A stretch of 64,000 bases of DNA, from positions 2,914,001-2,978,000 of the forward strand of contig JAUCEF010000007.1 in assembly GCA_033558025.1 (NCBI GenBank), written 5' to 3'. This DNA is from Phytophthora sp. 'mugwort'. Its lineage: Eukaryota; Oomycota; Peronosporomycetes; Peronosporales; Peronosporaceae. Made by a program: the position numbers and the translations under genes. The notes under the pieces are model-generated. The model made no database searches. It was not told the origin of the DNA and saw nothing but the letters and a program-made list of their open reading frames with translations. Positions within the stretch are counted from its first letter, which is position 1, and every line of letters starts with the position of its first letter. Below are positions 61,430 through 64,000 of this stretch, one piece after another.

Positions 61430-62722
61430 TGAATGAGCACTTTTTTTCGTAAACAAAACCTTTTCGAAGGCGTATTACACATGGGCCGTTTCCAAATGCG
61501 TTGCCTATCCCGCTTCGATAATTTAACTAAAAGAGATTTTGTAGGATCAAGCCCTCATGTTGCGCTTGCTAACTGGTCACCGCCGACCACATCCCTTCTC
61601 GCCTTCTCATGGGCAACCCTTCACCGAAAACCCATTTTAAGAAAGATGCAGACCCCGACAAGACGCGGATCAACTTATTCGCTGACGTGGAGAACCCCGA
61701 CATAACGCAGATCGACTCATCCGACGAGCACAAGGAAAACGACTTCTTTCTTTCTGGCTTTACAACAAGCTTGGCAACCCGTACGCGCAATCGAAATCTT
61801 TTTTCAGATGCCTAACCGAAGTCAACATGGGCGAAAAACAAATCAAGGAGACTGTGGTGTCGGACGCTGCCGGTTGTACTGTTGATCGAGTCATGGAGCT
61901 TCTGAGCCTAACTCTGTCAATTGTATTGCTGGAAGTGAGACATTTAAAGAGCGTCTGACGTACACACATCTTCCTTGGTTTGACATCTTCTATAACGCTT
62001 TGATGACTGGACACCAGAAGGATAACAGGGGTAGAGCGCCCTATAATTGCTCTGCCCTCAGGGGCATCAAGCTTCCAGAACGAAAATAGGCACTTAAGTT
62101 AGCGCGCGAAGTGTATCTTATTGATGTGTTTCTTCGGAAGCGCTACTACGAGTCTATGCGAGTCCCCAAGTTCAACCCAACAACAAGATCAGTCCTGATT
62201 GTCTCGCTGAACGATGAGACCGTTATATAATCGATCTTCTCCATGGCTCAAAACTGTGGTTTCGGCGCTTTACGGGCTCGCAATTGAAAGTGATCAACGG
62301 TGCTATCGACGTGATGGCGCCCATCCAATGGAGAGCCGACACTCCCGAGATCGTCGGAGAGGAGATACGTCAAGTATCGGAAACGTTGCTGCAACAAGAC
62401 GTCCTTTTGTCGAGTCGCTGCCTCTCTTGCCGGTCGTGGAGATGTCAGAGCAATTCACTGAAGATGCTTCGGCTATCGATGTTTTGTTGCTGGGTGAACT
62501 GCAGCACATTGTTCTGGTTGGTGACGGGGAGGCTATACTGGATTCTGTGCGTCTGGACGGTGACGCGTTAATGAAGCTTATTGTGGATCCTGCGACCGAT
62601 TGGACGGTCATAGTCCGTCCAGCTATTGATTGCTCACATAGCCCCCCCCCAGTTTCCCTTAGGCTAGAAGCTCAGAAATTGCTTTCATCAGGTGAAGATT
62701 CTAGTCTAAATATATTTTCGTG
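61430..62722 (+). pseudogene. Uncharacterised degenerate coding region
   Basis: Coding-like pieces occur in changing frames: TRINLFADVENPDITQIDSS and KENDFFLSGF (61660-61760), then FKERLTYTHLPWFDIFYNALM and DNRGRAPYNCSALRGIKLPE (61945-62085). Next are AREVYLIDVFLRKRYYESMRVPKFNPTTRSVLIVSLNDE (62100-62220) and VINGAIDVMAPIQWRADTPE (62290-62350). Last is VEMSEQFTEDASAIDVLLLGELQHIVLVGDGEAILDSVRLDGDAL (62438-62575). At least four breaks are present. I recognise no family. It may be an oomycete-specific transposon or effector-like gene. Confidence 0.4.
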
Positions 62723-62943
62723 AAATTATTGAATACATAAGAAAATTTTCATAGCTGCCGGTGCAAGCTTCCGCGCTGTACTGAATCCATTATTCTAAGG
62801 TTGATCGTACCACCGAAAATAGCCTGTGCGCGTTTGGGATCGACGGAAGTTTACAACAATCTTTGTTAGGAGGAGTAGTTGTTGGCGCAAAGGAAATTAC
62901 ACTAGTCCATACTCTTCAACACTAAGCACCAATATCTCAAGCT

Positions 62944-63015
62944 CACAGGATTTCCGATCATTGGTAATCGACTTTTTAGAACACTGTACCATCGGATTAA
63001 AGAGGCTACTTTCAC
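62944..63015 (+). repeat. Dispersed repeat copy B (pairs with 45942-46022)
   Basis: Same order of conserved words as copy A. It lies inside the region that ends with a gypsy LTR at 63262, while copy A lies just outside a copia LTR. Confidence 0.6.
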
Positions 63016-63155
63016 AGAAAGGAGCGAACGTACGAATGGTAAGCCGAGTCATCGGAAATGATGCCAAACTTTCCGGGGAGCCCTGCGAAGACGATCAGGC
63101 AGACAGTTGCCTTCCGCGATGGCCAATCACCGTTTATAGTAAATCTAATGGCTGG

Positions 63156-63180
63156 GACGGTGTCGACACCCGACACCGTC
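63156..63180. repeat. Palindrome GACGGTGTC/GACACCGTC
   Basis: 9-bp arms with a 7-nt spacer, overlapping a second palindrome GGTGTCGACACC. It probably lies within the gypsy 5' LTR whose end is at 63262. Confidence 0.7.
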
Positions 63181-63276
63181 TCATCAATCAATCAGAGTCA
63201 AATTTGCCTACTGCTTTCTGCGCTAACAGTGTAATCCAATTAACGGGCGTTTCACCGTTACACCTGGTAGCACTTC
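63181..63276 (+). repeat. 3' end of a gypsy 5' LTR and primer binding site
   Basis: The LTR seems to end ...CCGTTACA at 63262, followed after two bases by TGGTAGCACTT (63265-63275), the same primer-site sequence as the 28.5-kb gypsy element. The LTR start was not found; the matching 3' LTR lies outside the window. Confidence 0.55.
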
Positions 63277-63297
63277 ATAATCGGTCCAACGGCCAAG

Positions 63298-64000
63298 ATG
63301 AACGACACGTCGACGAGCGACGCGTTCAACATTGGAGGTGCGAACGGCATCTCGCTCGAGCACGCCAGCTTCGCTCACCTGCCGCTGATCGAGTGGGAGG
63401 CGTTTTCACCGCCTCGCTGCAGTATCCGGCGAAGGCATCATCAAGACATTGCTGGCCACCGACACGAAACAAGATTAACACTTGGTCGCCCAGTCGTTCA
63501 TGGCACATGAACTCGCCGACCTTCGTCGGCGAGTGTCGACTTCGCGTTGCCCAAGAACAAGACCGACATCGTGAAGCTCGATGTCTCGACCTACAGCAGT
63601 GAAGGCGCCGCTCGCCTTCGCCTGAGCCGGTGCTTGTGCGAGGTGGACATCGCTGCCGTAGCTCGGCAGCTGTCTACCACGCTCGCGAGAACTCGCTTCC
63701 TCCTCTCCCAGTTAGGGGGAAGGCGAAGCAATGAGCACTCGGCAAGCTTGTTGCTGACGCCACCTGCTTCCCAATCATGGCTTCCATGAAGTCCGACTTG
63801 CGGCTCGCGTTCGAGCCGCCCCAAGCCGAGAAAGTACAGCAATCAGCCTTCTTGGCGCTGAAGCAGGGACGCCTGTCCATACTCGGGTACATCCAGCGTG
63901 CCCGTCACCTCATGTCATGCGTCACGGCGACGCACGTCCACGTCTTTGTCTCTGGCATGAACGCTGGTTACCAGCGTTTCTATTTGGCGAGGAAGACCCC
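63298..64000 (+). pseudogene. gypsy gag, partial at the window edge
   Basis: It begins MNDTSTSDAFNIGGANG at 63298. Later frames give TDIVKLDVSTYSSEGA, FCEVDIA-like, ARTRFLLSQLGG (63690-63720), [31 protein letters not shown] (63788-63880), [11 protein letters not shown] and [18 protein letters not shown] to the edge. This is a retrotransposon gag core in the usual order. There are frameshifts near 63480 and 63720 and a TGA where GKAKxWALGKL is expected. The rest of the element continues past 64000. Confidence 0.75.

Noticed and set aside
1..64000. tRNA, rRNA or CRISPR features
   Set aside because: No cloverleaf, rRNA core sequence or spaced repeat array was seen; CRISPR is not expected in a eukaryotic window.

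Overview
The window looks like nuclear DNA of an oomycete, most likely a Phytophthora. Three kinds of evidence support this. Three genes have a 16-nt match to the oomycete core initiator (consensus GCTCATTYYNCAWTTT) about 40-55 nt before the ATG. The spliced genes have very short introns (62-122 nt). The Hsp70, PAN/Apple and CTD-phosphatase proteins have the character of Phytophthora homologues. Gene islands alternate with nested, decayed transposons. No database search was possible, so family names rest on motifs read by eye.

Layout. 1-9.6 kb is transposon debris: DDE transposase, MULE, Ty3/gypsy with an LTR, PiggyBac, hAT and Tc1/mariner, plus two clean hairpins. 10.8-24.3 kb is the main gene island: a Psq-type DNA-binding protein, cytosolic Hsp70 with a perfect heat-shock element, a six-exon Polycomb-type RING/RAWUL protein, a secreted single-pass membrane protein, a secreted four-PAN-domain protein and two tandem SCP-like CTD phosphatases. 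25.4-36.2 kb holds a decayed membrane-protein gene, a hAT pseudogene and a nearly complete 7.7-kb gypsy element with matching 5-bp target duplications. 36.3-40.7 kb is a second small gene island: a transmembrane kinase pseudogene, an EF-hand-like protein, an LRR protein and a five-exon gene fusing a leucine carboxyl methyltransferase to a GNAT acetyltransferase. 41-64 kb is again transposon-rich: copia, gypsy gag fragments, a GGQN/GHTKN (DUF7869-like) element, PIF/Harbinger, a DUF659-type hAT and a gypsy element running off the right edge. Several stretches there look formerly coding but were not recognised.

How the genes relate. No pathway cluster is evident. The PRC1-type RING protein, the Psq protein and the CTD phosphatases would act in the nucleus on chromatin or transcription. 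The LCMT domain would methylate the PP2A catalytic subunit. The PAN protein would act outside the cell. The strongest items for follow-up are the LCMT-GNAT fusion, the Psq/CENPB-like protein, the hairpins at 7.4 and 20.9 kb, and the unassigned coding remnants at 25.5-26.5, 48.7-49.2 and 60.8-62.7 kb.
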